DNA from: Maribacter huludaoensis
GTDB taxonomy: Bacteria; Bacteroidota; Bacteroidia; Flavobacteriales; Flavobacteriaceae
DNA length: 64,000 nt
Assembly (NCBI RefSeq): GCF_029350945.1
Contig: NZ_JARKMS010000001.1
Location: 710,313-774,312, forward strand
Direction: 5' to 3'
The notes under the pieces were generated by a model. It ran no database searches. It was given only the letters and a program-made list of their open reading frames with translations, and was not told where the DNA came from. Both the position numbers and the translations under genes were made by a program. This document shows positions 9,714 to 18,715 of this stretch, one piece after another (the first letter of the stretch is position 1; each line of letters starts with the position of its first letter).

Positions 9714-9794
9714 ACGATTTCAGTATTTTTGATTTGTAACGAAGGACTAAGGTATCAAATTGTTACATTTATAAAAAAAGTTATCTTAAAAGTT

Positions 9795-10187
9795 ATGAAA
9801 AAAACAATTTTAGGTACTGCTTGTTTGTTGGGAATGTTGGCGGTCATACTTGGTGCCTTTGGTGCACATGGATTAAAAAATTTGGTAGACGCACAATCCG
9901 TTACCACTTTTGAGACAGGGGTACGGTACCAAATGTATCATGCATTTTTCTTGTTTGTACTCGGCCTATTGCCCAATGAATACATAAAGTCTAGGAAAAG
10001 CATTTACATATGTACGGTAATTGGTGTAGTGTTATTTTCGTTTTCCATTTATATACTTTCTTTAAATTCATTAATGTCTTTTGACTTTAAGGTGATCGGT
10101 ATTATTACGCCTATAGGTGGTTTATTTTTAATAGCTGCTTGGCTACTTATGGGTTATGGTATATTAAGGTCAAAATTTGTAAAATAG
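9795..10187 (+). CDS. DUF423 membrane protein (YgdD-like)
   Basis: 130 residues with four hydrophobic segments. The N-terminal pattern LGAFGAHGLK and the segment FETGVRYQMYHAF are diagnostic of DUF423. I chose ATG 9795 (MKKTILGTA) rather than the in-frame ATG at 9729, because the longer version adds 22 residues with no family counterpart and overlaps the promoter space of the divergent saccharopine dehydrogenase gene. Small inner-membrane protein of unknown function. Confidence 0.87.
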   Translation: MKKTILGTACLLGMLAVILGAFGAHGLKNLVDAQSVTTFETGVRYQMYHAFFLFVLGLLPNEYIKSRKSIYICTVIGVVLFSFSIYILSLNSLMSFDFKVIGIITPIGGLFLIAAWLLMGYGILRSKFVK

Positions 10188-10248
10188 CGGTCAAATAAGT
10201 CAATGTGGCTTATAAATAGCGTATTTTCAATGTATATATGGCATTTAC

Positions 10249-11715
10249 ATGACTAAAACAAAATTATTAGGACTAGTCTTGGGTCCGCTTTTATTTGTAT
10301 TGATCCTTTTATTTTTTCGTCCGGCCGGGCTTTCACAACAAGCAAATGCGGTTTTGGCATCTACTATTTGGATTGCCGTTTGGTGGATTACGGAAGCTAT
10401 AAGCATTGCTATAACGGCATTATTGCCCTTGGTGCTGTTTCCTTTATCCGGTGGGTTGGACTTGTCTTCAACCTCTGGTTCTTTTGGTCATAAATATGTA
10501 TTTCTATATATGGGCGGTTTTATCATAGCCATTGCCATAGAAAAATGGAACCTGCACAGAAGGATTGCCTTGAATATTATCAACCTGATAGGTTCAGATG
10601 TTAGAAAGATCATTCTAGGTTTTATGATGGCAACTGCATTTCTGTCAATGTGGATATCGAACACGGCAACCTCTGTAATGATGCTACCAATAGGTCTGGC
10701 TATCATAAAGCAGTTACAGGATAATCCGGATACGGTAGAAGATGAAAACAAAATATTCGGTAAGGCGTTAATGTTGGCAATTGCCTATAGTGCCTCTATT
10801 GGCGGTGTGGCTACTTTGATCGGCACGCCGCCAAATTTGGTTTTGGCAGGTGTTGTTTTAGATACCTATGGTTATGAAATTACCTTTATGCAATGGTTTG
10901 CCTTTGGTCTGCCTATATCTATAATTCTGATTTTTATTTGCTGGAAATATTTAACAAGGTATGCCTTTAGCTTTAAGCAGACATCTTTTCCTGGAGGAAA
11001 GCAGGAAATTAAACGCTTATTATCCAATCTGGGTAAGGTATCATATGAGGAGAAAATAGTGGCCTTTGTATTTGCATTGACCGCTTTCTGTTGGATTACG
11101 CGCTCGTATCTTTTGCAAAAAGTTTTGCCTGGTTTAGATGATACCATAATTGCCATATTCTTTGCTATCGTCTTGTTTTTAATACCTTCAAAGAAAAAAG
11201 CGGAACAGATTATTAATTGGGAAGAGGCGGTTAAAATGCCATGGGGCATAATTTTATTGTTCGGTGGTGGTATGGCATTGGCAAAAGGATTTGAGGTTAG
11301 CGGGTTGGCCATTTGGATCGGTGGGCAAATGACCTCATTAGCTGGTCTGCCTATTGTTGTCCTAATTTTAGTTTTGATAGCCGCGGTAAATTTTCTGACC
11401 GAAATAACATCTAACCTTGCTACAACCGCAATGCTTTTGCCCGTATTGGCGCCAATGGCGTTGACAATAGATGTACACCCGTTCGTATTAATGGTGGGTG
11501 CAGCGGTTGCGGCATCATGCGCATTTATGTTGCCCGTTGCTACACCGCCAAATGCGGTAGTATTTGGTTCAGGCTACCTAAGAATACCAGATATGGTGGG
11601 CAAAGGATTATTTATGAATATAATTTCAATTATTATATTGACCTTTTTTGTATATTTTGTTCTCCCAGAGTTATGGGATATTTCAATAAATAGTTTCCCC
11701 AATAAATTCAAATAA
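10249..11715 (+). CDS. DASS (SLC13)-family anion/sodium symporter
   Basis: 488 residues with about twelve membrane segments. The two family SNT-type signatures are visible: SMWISNTATSVMMLP in the first half and LTEITSNLATTAMLLP in the second. The conserved ATPPNAVVFGSGY follows the second, and GTPPNLVLAG the first. The family imports di- and tricarboxylates (succinate, malate, citrate) or sulfate with Na+. The stop codon directly abuts the start of glycerate kinase, so the two are co-transcribed and the substrate may be a hydroxy acid such as glycerate or tartrate-like compounds (inference). Confidence 0.92.
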   Translation: MTKTKLLGLVLGPLLFVLILLFFRPAGLSQQANAVLASTIWIAVWWITEAISIAITALLPLVLFPLSGGLDLSSTSGSFGHKYVFLYMGGFIIAIAIEKWNLHRRIALNIINLIGSDVRKIILGFMMATAFLSMWISNTATSVMMLPIGLAIIKQLQDNPDTVEDENKIFGKALMLAIAYSASIGGVATLIGTPPNLVLAGVVLDTYGYEITFMQWFAFGLPISIILIFICWKYLTRYAFSFKQTSFPGGKQEIKRLLSNLGKVSYEEKIVAFVFALTAFCWITRSYLLQKVLPGLDDTIIAIFFAIVLFLIPSKKKAEQIINWEEAVKMPWGIILLFGGGMALAKGFEVSGLAIWIGGQMTSLAGLPIVVLILVLIAAVNFLTEITSNLATTAMLLPVLAPMALTIDVHPFVLMVGAAVAASCAFMLPVATPPNAVVFGSGYLRIPDMVGKGLFMNIISIIILTFFVYFVLPELWDISINSFPNKFK

Positions 11716-12843
11716 ATGAAGCTATTACTTATTCCGGATAAATTTGACGGTTCACTAACAAGTGAATCATTTGCCAATGCCTTTAATGATGGTATGAAAA
11801 AGTCTGGCGTTCCTTTTACATCGCGCTATATTAAAGCAACGGATGGGGGAGAAGGTTTCTTGAAGGTCATAAGTCACTATAAGCCTTGTATTTCTGTTGA
11901 AGTAATAAGTGAAAATCCACTAAGGGAGCCTATACGGTCATATTATTTATACAATAAAGAAGATAATTCTGCTTATATAGAGCTTGCCAATGCTTCGGGT
12001 CTGGATCTATTACCTTATGAAGAACGTAACCCAATGTTGACAACTACGTTTGGTACAGGCATTGAAATTAAAGATGCCGTAGAAAAAGGAATTAAGCATA
12101 TTTATATAGGCTTGGGAGCAAGTGCTACCAACGATGGCGGAATAGGTATTGCAAGTGCCTTGGGTTATGATTTTTTAAATGCTAATGGAGTGGTGTTGCC
12201 CCCTGTTGGCTCTAGCCTGCAATTGATAAGGTCTATAGATGATTCTCGGGTTTCGGATAAACTAAAGCAGGTAAAGTTCTACACAGTTCATGATGTAATA
12301 AATCCGCTATTCGGTAAAAATGGAGCAGCGTATGTATATGCTAAATACAAAGGCGCTACGGATGATGCCGTAGCCGAATTAAATAACGGTTTAATTAGAT
12401 TGAACAGAGTAGTTTCAGATAGATATAATGTAAATTATAATGAAGTGCCGGGTACCGGTGCCGCAGGAGGGGCCGCTTTTGGTTTAAAAGCTTTATTGAA
12501 TGCGGAGTTTTTAGGTGCAATGGATTTTATTTTGAAATTATCCGGTTTAAAGGAGGTATTACAAAAAGAGAGTTTTGATTATATTATTACCGGTGAAGGT
12601 AAAATTGATGAACAAAATTTAAACAGTAAACTACTGCAAGGGGTGATAGGATTGGGCAAAGAATATAAAATTCCTGTAATAGCTATTTGTGGAGCACTAG
12701 AAATTTCTAAAGACGATCTAAAAAAGGTTGGTGTTTTTGATGTGTTCGATATTAAGGATGAGCATAAGGATCTTGAGTACAATATGAAGCACGCAGCCCT
12801 GCTTTTAACTACAAAAACGGCTGAATATTTCTCTAAAAACTAA
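11716..12843 (+). CDS. Glycerate kinase (GarK/GlxK type)
   Basis: 375 residues, the usual size for the glycerate kinase type 1 family. Seen: N-terminal LLIPDKFDGSLTS, the ATDGGEG motif near residue 46, GLGASATNDGGIGIASALG around 135, and PGTGAAGGAAFGLKA around 240. The enzyme phosphorylates D-glycerate with ATP, usually to 2-phosphoglycerate in this family, linking glycerate use to glycolysis and gluconeogenesis. The ATG directly follows the TAA of the symporter gene, so the pair is a transporter-kinase operon. Confidence 0.93.
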   Translation: MKLLLIPDKFDGSLTSESFANAFNDGMKKSGVPFTSRYIKATDGGEGFLKVISHYKPCISVEVISENPLREPIRSYYLYNKEDNSAYIELANASGLDLLPYEERNPMLTTTFGTGIEIKDAVEKGIKHIYIGLGASATNDGGIGIASALGYDFLNANGVVLPPVGSSLQLIRSIDDSRVSDKLKQVKFYTVHDVINPLFGKNGAAYVYAKYKGATDDAVAELNNGLIRLNRVVSDRYNVNYNEVPGTGAAGGAAFGLKALLNAEFLGAMDFILKLSGLKEVLQKESFDYIITGEGKIDEQNLNSKLLQGVIGLGKEYKIPVIAICGALEISKDDLKKVGVFDVFDIKDEHKDLEYNMKHAALLLTTKTAEYFSKN

Positions 12844-13100
12844 GAATTGAGTGTCAAAAAAAGACCTCTTTTTTTATTTATTTCTTAAAATATTAAGCCT
12901 TAAATAACAATAATGCATTTAAAATACGTTATCTCCTTATAATGTGTATTAAAAGGAATAAAGTGCATGCGAATTTTTTTCATTTATAGCGATTCTATAA
13001 TTGAATTCGTATTTCGACGGGAAATGACGCTAATTGAGCTCTGAAAATCAGTGGTTCAGCTTTTATTTTTTTAGTTTTACACGAACAAATTTTCTAAAGC

Positions 13101-14717
13101 ATGAAAAGCTCAATGACAAATGCGAATACCATATCCCTAGAAAACTACGGGATTACACACGCCAATTTTCATTATCAGGAAACACCGGAACAACTTCAAA
13201 AGGCCACTTTAGATCTGGACATGGGAGTTGAAACCAGCAATGGAACACTTGCAGTCAATACCGGTGAATTTACAGGTAGGTCCCCCAAAGACAGATATAT
13301 TGTTAAAGACGATATAACTAAAGATAAAATATGGTGGGGAGATATCAATATTCCTTTTGAAAAAGAAAAATTTGATGCCTTATACACTAAGGTCATTAAT
13401 TATTTGAACGAAAAAGAACTTTTTGTTAGGGATAGTTATGCCTGTGCAGACGAAGATTATAGGTTGAATATTCGTGTTATCAATGAATTTCCTTGGTCAA
13501 ATATGTTTGCTTATAATATGTTTTTACGGCCTACGGAGAAAGAATTGGAAGATTTTACACCAGAATGGACCGTTATTAATGCACCGGGTTTTATGGCCAA
13601 TGCAGATGAGGATGGTACAAGGCAACATAATTTTGCAATCTTAAACTTCACTGATAAAATTGCCTTAATAGGTGGAACAGGATATACAGGTGAAATTAAA
13701 AAGGGAATTTTTTCTGCGTTGAATTTTATTTTACCTGTTTATAAGGAAACTTTGCCAATGCACTGTTCATCCAATGTTGGTAAGGATGGTGATACGGCAA
13801 TCTTTTTTGGATTGTCAGGAACAGGAAAAACAACTTTGTCTACTGATCCTAATAGAAAATTAATTGGTGATGATGAGCATGGCTGGACCAGTAGGAATAC
13901 GGTATTTAATTTTGAAGGAGGTTGCTATGCAAAAGTGATCAACCTTTCTGAAGAGCAAGAGCCGGAAATCTACGGAGCTATCAAGCCAGGTGCTATACTT
14001 GAAAATGTAGTCTTAGATGATAAAGGCAATGTTGATTTTGCGGATACTTCTATAACGCAAAATACAAGGGTTAGTTACCCAATTCATCATATTGATAATA
14101 TTCAACAACCGTCAATAGGTAAAAATGTAAAGAATATATTCTTTTTAACAGCCGATGCTTTTGGTGTTTTGCCTCCAATATCCAAGCTTACTCCTAGTCA
14201 GGCAGCTTACCACTTTATATCTGGTTACACTGCTAAGGTTGCAGGGACGGAAGCTGGTGTTGTAGAGCCTGTACCATCATTTTCTGCTTGTTTTGGCGCG
14301 CCGTTTATGCCATTGCACCCAACAAAGTACGCAGAAATGTTGAGTAAGAAAATGAAAGAATCTGGCGTAGATGTTTGGCTTGTAAATACAGGTTGGACAG
14401 GTGGACCTTACGGTGTTGGTACCAGAATGAAATTAAAGTATACCAGAGCAATGATTTCTGCTGCATTAAGTGGAGAGTTAGGTCTTTACTCTTATGATAA
14501 ATACCATATACATTCAGTATTCGGTGTTGCACAGCCAAGGGAGTGTCCTGGGGTACCAACTTCGGTTTTGAGTCCAAGAGCAACATGGAACGATGATGAG
14601 AAGTATTATAAAACTGCATTTAAACTGACAAATGCCTTTAGGGAAAACTTTAAAAAATTTGAAAGTTATGCCAGTGAAGAAATAAGAAGGGGCGGTCCAC
14701 AACGGTACGCGTTCTAA
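13101..14717 (+). CDS. pckA: Phosphoenolpyruvate carboxykinase (ATP)
   Basis: 538 residues, matching bacterial ATP-dependent PEPCK. It interconverts oxaloacetate + ATP and PEP + CO2 + ADP in gluconeogenesis or anaplerosis. Seen: GRSPKDRYIV near residue 59, the Walker A-like FFGLSGTGKTTLS near 235-247, the metal-binding LIGDDEHGW near 254, and the terminal TRMKLKYTRAM. ATG 13101 fits; an internal ATG at 13113 is possible. Monocistronic with a 257-bp upstream region and a strong terminator at 14722. The neighbouring glycerate kinase also feeds lower glycolysis. Confidence 0.97.
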   Translation: MKSSMTNANTISLENYGITHANFHYQETPEQLQKATLDLDMGVETSNGTLAVNTGEFTGRSPKDRYIVKDDITKDKIWWGDINIPFEKEKFDALYTKVINYLNEKELFVRDSYACADEDYRLNIRVINEFPWSNMFAYNMFLRPTEKELEDFTPEWTVINAPGFMANADEDGTRQHNFAILNFTDKIALIGGTGYTGEIKKGIFSALNFILPVYKETLPMHCSSNVGKDGDTAIFFGLSGTGKTTLSTDPNRKLIGDDEHGWTSRNTVFNFEGGCYAKVINLSEEQEPEIYGAIKPGAILENVVLDDKGNVDFADTSITQNTRVSYPIHHIDNIQQPSIGKNVKNIFFLTADAFGVLPPISKLTPSQAAYHFISGYTAKVAGTEAGVVEPVPSFSACFGAPFMPLHPTKYAEMLSKKMKESGVDVWLVNTGWTGGPYGVGTRMKLKYTRAMISAALSGELGLYSYDKYHIHSVFGVAQPRECPGVPTSVLSPRATWNDDEKYYKTAFKLTNAFRENFKKFESYASEEIRRGGPQRYAF

Positions 14718-14721
14718 ATAA

Positions 14722-14751
14722 AAAAAAGCCTTGCAATGCAAGGCTTTTTTA
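14722..14751. terminator. Terminator between pckA and the hemD-like gene (convergent)
   Basis: AAAAGCCTTGC and GCAAGGCTTTT form a perfect stem with a 3-nt AAT loop, flanked by A and T runs. It lies in a 53-bp gap between convergent genes and may act on both strands. Confidence 0.88.
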
Positions 14752-14770
14752 ATATCTAGTTATAAACGTT

Positions 14771-15514
14771 TTATTTGTTTACGCTCATAATATATTTCTG
14801 TAACGCCATGGTCATTGAAGGTGTCTCGGGCGTTGGAGCTTTAATATCTATTCGTAAGCCGGCATCTGTAGCGGCATCTACCGTAGAGTTGCCAAAAACA
14901 GCAATTCTAGTATTTTTTTGATCAAAATCCGGAAAATTCTGTAATAACGACTCTATACCAGATGGGCTAAAAAATACCAATATATCATAGTACACGTTGC
15001 GCAAATCTGAAAGGTCGCTAATCACGGTTTTGTAAAAAATAGCTCTTTTCCATTCAATACTCAAAGAGTCCAGCGTATCTGGTACATCTTGCTTGAGCAC
15101 ATCAGAAGAAGGAAGTAAGAATTTTTCATCCTTATATTTTTTTATCAACGGTACTAAATCCGTAAATAATCTTTTACCTACGTATATCTTACGTTTTCTA
15201 TAGACAACGTATTTTTGAAGGTAATAGGCAACCGCTTCTGACTGACAAAAATATTTCATGGAATCAGGCACTTTAAAGCGCATCTCATCCGCAATTCTAA
15301 AAAAGTGGTCTACTGCGTTTCTACTGGTTAAGATTATAGCGGTAAAATCATTCAAGTCTATTTTTTGCTGACGTACAGATTTTGCGTCAACTCCTTCTAC
15401 ATGAATGAACGGTCTAAAATCAACCTTTACTTTCTCTTTATCGATAAGTTTGGAATAGGGGGAGTTTTCCATTTTCGGCTCAGGTTGAGAGACCAAAATC
15501 GTTTTTACTTTCAT
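14771..15514 (-). CDS. hemD: Uroporphyrinogen-III synthase (HemD)-like protein
   Basis: 247 residues starting at MKVKTILVSQPEP. The two-lobed HemD pattern is visible: the first lobe contains FTAIILTSRNAVDHFF, the second VFFSPSGIESLL followed by IAVFGNSTVDAATDAGLRI. The family cyclises hydroxymethylbilane to uroporphyrinogen III in haem biosynthesis. No other haem genes are adjacent, so the assignment rests on the fold motifs. An upstream in-frame extension to 15643 overlaps the DUF4271 gene and does not fit the family, so I rejected it. Third gene of the minus-strand unit GT39-DUF4271-hemD, only 8 bp after DUF4271. Confidence 0.82.
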   Translation of the reverse strand: MKVKTILVSQPEPKMENSPYSKLIDKEKVKVDFRPFIHVEGVDAKSVRQQKIDLNDFTAIILTSRNAVDHFFRIADEMRFKVPDSMKYFCQSEAVAYYLQKYVVYRKRKIYVGKRLFTDLVPLIKKYKDEKFLLPSSDVLKQDVPDTLDSLSIEWKRAIFYKTVISDLSDLRNVYYDILVFFSPSGIESLLQNFPDFDQKNTRIAVFGNSTVDAATDAGLRIDIKAPTPETPSMTMALQKYIMSVNK

Positions 15515-15522
15515 ATGCTGCA

Positions 15523-16176
15523 CTATTTTAGAAAGCTTCCCATAATAACTAAGGGTGCAATTTCGAGTGCGCAAAGGTACAAAATAAAATAGAAAAAATA
15601 GCTGCTTATAAATTTTTGGTAATTCCTGAGGACTGTTACCCAACCAATTATATTGATCGCCAAAAATAAAATGAGTGCAATAATTATTATGATTCTTGAG
15701 TCTTTAAAAACATAAGCAAGAAATACGTTGGCAATGAAAAGAACAAAACCTGCATAATTAAGATAGGTTAGTTTCTTAAAAATCAATTCATTAAAGGTGT
15801 TGTAAGAGTTAAATATGAATCCATTTAACAGTTGTGCCATTGTTTTCGCGGAAAAAAATAAGAAAACCCCTGCAAGCAATAAAGGAAAAATATAGGGGTT
15901 TTTTGTTCCTGAAATATTTATATAAGAACGCCAAATAAAAAAAATAAATAAGGTTAGATTGATAATCTGGAACACGCTCATTAGAAAATGAAACCAGTTG
16001 AACAACTTCTCTTTCTTCGTGTACATGGTAATGTACTTATTGTTAAAAGGAAGAATTATAAAGTTTAAAAAACGTGGGTAATAGATACTTTTGGCAATCA
16101 ATGGAAATACAAGACTTGCCATAAGTGTTATGGTAATCCAGTCCGTCTGCTCTAAGGTTCTTGTAATAGGTTCCAT
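15523..16176 (-). CDS. DUF4271 integral membrane protein
   Basis: 217 residues and about five to six membrane segments, ending in IAPLVIMGSFLK. It resembles the Bacteroidetes DUF4271 family, which is typically encoded next to hemD-like genes, as here. Function unknown. I chose the ATG at 16176, which overlaps the stop codon of the upstream glycosyltransferase gene by one base (TGATG). A TTG one codon upstream is possible but unlikely. The overlap indicates translational coupling. Confidence 0.82.
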   Translation of the reverse strand: MEPITRTLEQTDWITITLMASLVFPLIAKSIYYPRFLNFIILPFNNKYITMYTKKEKLFNWFHFLMSVFQIINLTLFIFFIWRSYINISGTKNPYIFPLLLAGVFLFFSAKTMAQLLNGFIFNSYNTFNELIFKKLTYLNYAGFVLFIANVFLAYVFKDSRIIIIIALILFLAINIIGWVTVLRNYQKFISSYFFYFILYLCALEIAPLVIMGSFLK

Positions 16177-17849
16177 CAATTAATATGAATTGCTTTTCCG
16201 TTTAGACCGTATAAAAGATCATTTTCAGAAATTACCACTCTAAAGTAGCCAATCTTTTCCTTTTTCGTTTTAGGCAATTGAAATATAAAATGGGTAGTGT
16301 CCTGCTGTTTTAAGTATGCAGTGTTAACTTTTGTGGGTTTAGGTGTTATCTGCAGTGTTTCCTGGGGCTTTTTATAATCGTCCATATAACTGACCGCAAA
16401 TTTCAATTTTTTAAGATCAATATCTTCGTTGTAGGGGTTGTAAACTTTAAGCTCAATTTGCTCCTCTGAATTTAAAGATACCGGGGTGTCGTCAATAGTA
16501 CAATCTAATTTTCTGTACGATTGAAAGTTACTAATATATTTGCCCTTATAGAGACCGCCATTCTCTCTAGTATAGGTAAATGTAGGGCTGTTTAGATATT
16601 TAGAAACATAGGCAACATCCTTGCCCCGTACTTTCTCTTCTGAATCATTTATGGAATATTGATTTTTTCGATACATAAAATTGTTCAAAGAAAAGGTAGG
16701 TGTTGCACCGGTGTAAAAAGAATACATTGGTGCGTTTCTATAGGAGTTTTCAAAAACTACGGGGATATTACCTACTTCTTCTTTTATTGCAGCTGCCCAT
16801 TCTTTATTGCCATGGCTTTCATAATAAAAATTGAACAGTAATGGTTGGTAGACGAGTCCCATTCTTAAATAAATAATCAGCACCGTATTGATAAGGCCAA
16901 GTTTATAGATCCAAGCTAATGCTTGTTTATTCTGTAGCATGTAATTATAAGCTATAACCACCAGGGGAATACATACAATAATAATCCATTGAGTTTGTAC
17001 CCTTCTGTTAAAACTTGATATAAAAAAGAATATGAGTACACCGTAGGTAAGATAAATAAGTGCCCTGTTGAAAAGATTATTTCCTTTTGTTTTAAACAGT
17101 GATTTGTATATGAACGGAAAGGTAAGCCCAAATATGGCCACTAAATTTACCAAAAAGCCCAAAGTGTATTTTTCAAAGCTATACGCTCCATTTGGCCGCT
17201 CATATAAATGATATTTTATGGACACAAAGTCGTTCTCGTACAACCAATAAAAATGGGGGGAATAACAAAATAGCGCAATAAGAACGGCAAGCCAAGCATA
17301 TTTGTTGGTAGTAAGTTTAAGATTGGATAACAGTACAAAGAATATAACCAGTACGGCATGATATTTACTGTACATTAATGCGGCCATAAATAAGCCTAAA
17401 AGAATGGCCGATCCCACACCTTCATTTTTTATAAAATGCTTGTAAGTGAGTAAAAAGCAACTTGTAAAAAATAACAAAGGAGTATCCGGTAAGGTGAAAA
17501 ACCCGTAAGCGTTGAGCAAGGTCATTGAAAAAACCAGTACAAAGAAATGTTTAATGTAGTCGTTCTTTTTGGGGTTGTCTATCATTAACCAAAGAATAAT
17601 AATGTTGGCTGCAGATAGCACACAGCTCATAAAGCGAACACCCAATTCACCATTAAAAAAGAAGTTACTAATCTTCACCAAAAGCGCTACCATAGGTGGA
17701 TGGTCAAAATAGCCCCATGCCATATTTTGACTGTAATACCAGTAATAGGCTTCGTCAAAAATGAGTTGCGTAAAACTAGATTGAATAAGGTTTAAAATGA
17801 ATATGGCAGCTAAAAAATAGTAAAACTGCTTTGGTATTTTAGTCAACAT
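16176..17849 (-). CDS. GT39/ArnT-like membrane glycosyltransferase
   Basis: 557 residues. The N-terminal half has about nine to eleven membrane segments. The first periplasmic loop carries the acidic catalytic-type motif FDEAYYWYYS and FDHPPMVALL, characteristic of the PMT/ArnT (GT39, GT-C fold) superfamily. The family transfers sugars from polyprenyl-phosphate donors to lipids or proteins in the periplasm. A soluble C-terminal domain follows from about residue 350. Upstream and divergent at 17985 lies a polyprenol-phosphate mannose synthase-like gene that could make its donor (inference from proximity). Acceptor unknown. Confidence 0.87.
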   Translation of the reverse strand: MLTKIPKQFYYFLAAIFILNLIQSSFTQLIFDEAYYWYYSQNMAWGYFDHPPMVALLVKISNFFFNGELGVRFMSCVLSAANIIILWLMIDNPKKNDYIKHFFVLVFSMTLLNAYGFFTLPDTPLLFFTSCFLLTYKHFIKNEGVGSAILLGLFMAALMYSKYHAVLVIFFVLLSNLKLTTNKYAWLAVLIALFCYSPHFYWLYENDFVSIKYHLYERPNGAYSFEKYTLGFLVNLVAIFGLTFPFIYKSLFKTKGNNLFNRALIYLTYGVLIFFFISSFNRRVQTQWIIIVCIPLVVIAYNYMLQNKQALAWIYKLGLINTVLIIYLRMGLVYQPLLFNFYYESHGNKEWAAAIKEEVGNIPVVFENSYRNAPMYSFYTGATPTFSLNNFMYRKNQYSINDSEEKVRGKDVAYVSKYLNSPTFTYTRENGGLYKGKYISNFQSYRKLDCTIDDTPVSLNSEEQIELKVYNPYNEDIDLKKLKFAVSYMDDYKKPQETLQITPKPTKVNTAYLKQQDTTHFIFQLPKTKKEKIGYFRVVISENDLLYGLNGKAIHIN

Positions 17850-17931
17850 CTGCTTAGATTACTAAATGGTAAAATTACAAATTTAAGGTTAGGTAACTAA
17901 TGTAAAAATATCATAAAGGTATTGTTGCCCA

Positions 17932-17962
17932 TTTTAATAAGACTTTTAAAACCTTACTTTTG
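17932..17962 (+). promoter_or_regulatory. Bacteroidetes-type promoter of the dpm1-like/pyrC unit
   Basis: TACTTTTG at 17955-17962 matches TAnnTTTG. TTTT at 17932-17935, 19 bp upstream, is one base off TTTG. It lies 22 bp before the ATG at 17985. Confidence 0.55.
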
Positions 17963-17984
17963 TCGAAACACCTATAATTAACAT

Positions 17985-18713
17985 ATGTCCAATAGTATCG
18001 TAATCATACCTACGTATAACGAAATTGAGAATGTAGAGGCTATAATTAGGGCGGTATTTGTTTTGCAGAAAGAATTTCATGTACTAATTGTCGATGACAA
18101 TTCACCGGATAAAACAGGGGACTGCGTTCGCGGACTTCAAGAAGAGTTCAAGAATAAATTATTTTTAGAGACAAGATTGGAGAAATCAGGATTAGGTACT
18201 GCCTATATTCATGGTTTTAAATGGGCAATTGAAAAGGGCTACGATTATATTTGTGAGATGGATGCAGATTTTTCGCATACGCCTTCAGATTTGTTACGGT
18301 TACAGAAAGCATGTGAGAACGGAGCGGATTTAGCAGTTGGCAGTAGATATAAAAAAGGAGTTAATGTAGTAAACTGGCCCTTATATAGAGTTTTGTTGTC
18401 CTATGGGGCATCAATCTATGTAAAGTTGATTACTGGTATGCGTGTAGATGATCCTACAGCAGGTTTTGTATGTTATAAAAGACATGTATTGGAAGCCATA
18501 GACTTAGATTCGGTTCGGTTTGTAGGTTACGCATTTCAAATAGAAATGAAATTTAGGGCGTATTTAAAGCACTTTAAAATAGAGGAAGTATCTATTATTT
18601 TCAGGGATCGGATACTGGGGAAGTCTAAAATGAGTTCCTCTATTATCAGTGAAGCTATTTGGGGTGTATTTATAATGAAAATGAGAAGTCTATTTTTGAA
18701 AAATAAGTTTTAA
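17985..18713 (+). CDS. Polyprenol monophosphomannose synthase-like glycosyltransferase (GT2)
   Basis: 242 residues, GT2 fold. Seen: VIIPTYNEIENVEAII at the N-terminus, VDDNSPDKTGD for nucleotide binding, EMDADFSHTP as the DxD-type metal site near residue 94, and the acceptor region GSRYKKGV. There is no C-terminal membrane domain, as in short bacterial Dpm1/Ppm1-type enzymes. These transfer mannose (or another sugar) from GDP-sugar to polyprenyl phosphate at the inner membrane face. It starts a tightly packed unit with pyrC (2-bp gap). Confidence 0.9.
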   Translation: MSNSIVIIPTYNEIENVEAIIRAVFVLQKEFHVLIVDDNSPDKTGDCVRGLQEEFKNKLFLETRLEKSGLGTAYIHGFKWAIEKGYDYICEMDADFSHTPSDLLRLQKACENGADLAVGSRYKKGVNVVNWPLYRVLLSYGASIYVKLITGMRVDDPTAGFVCYKRHVLEAIDLDSVRFVGYAFQIEMKFRAYLKHFKIEEVSIIFRDRILGKSKMSSSIISEAIWGVFIMKMRSLFLKNKF

Positions 18714-18715
18714 GT

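Noticed and set aside
15515-15643. A 43-codon N-terminal extension of the hemD-like gene
   Set aside because: It overlaps the DUF4271 gene and has no HemD counterpart; MKVKTILVSQPEP at 15514 is the natural start.
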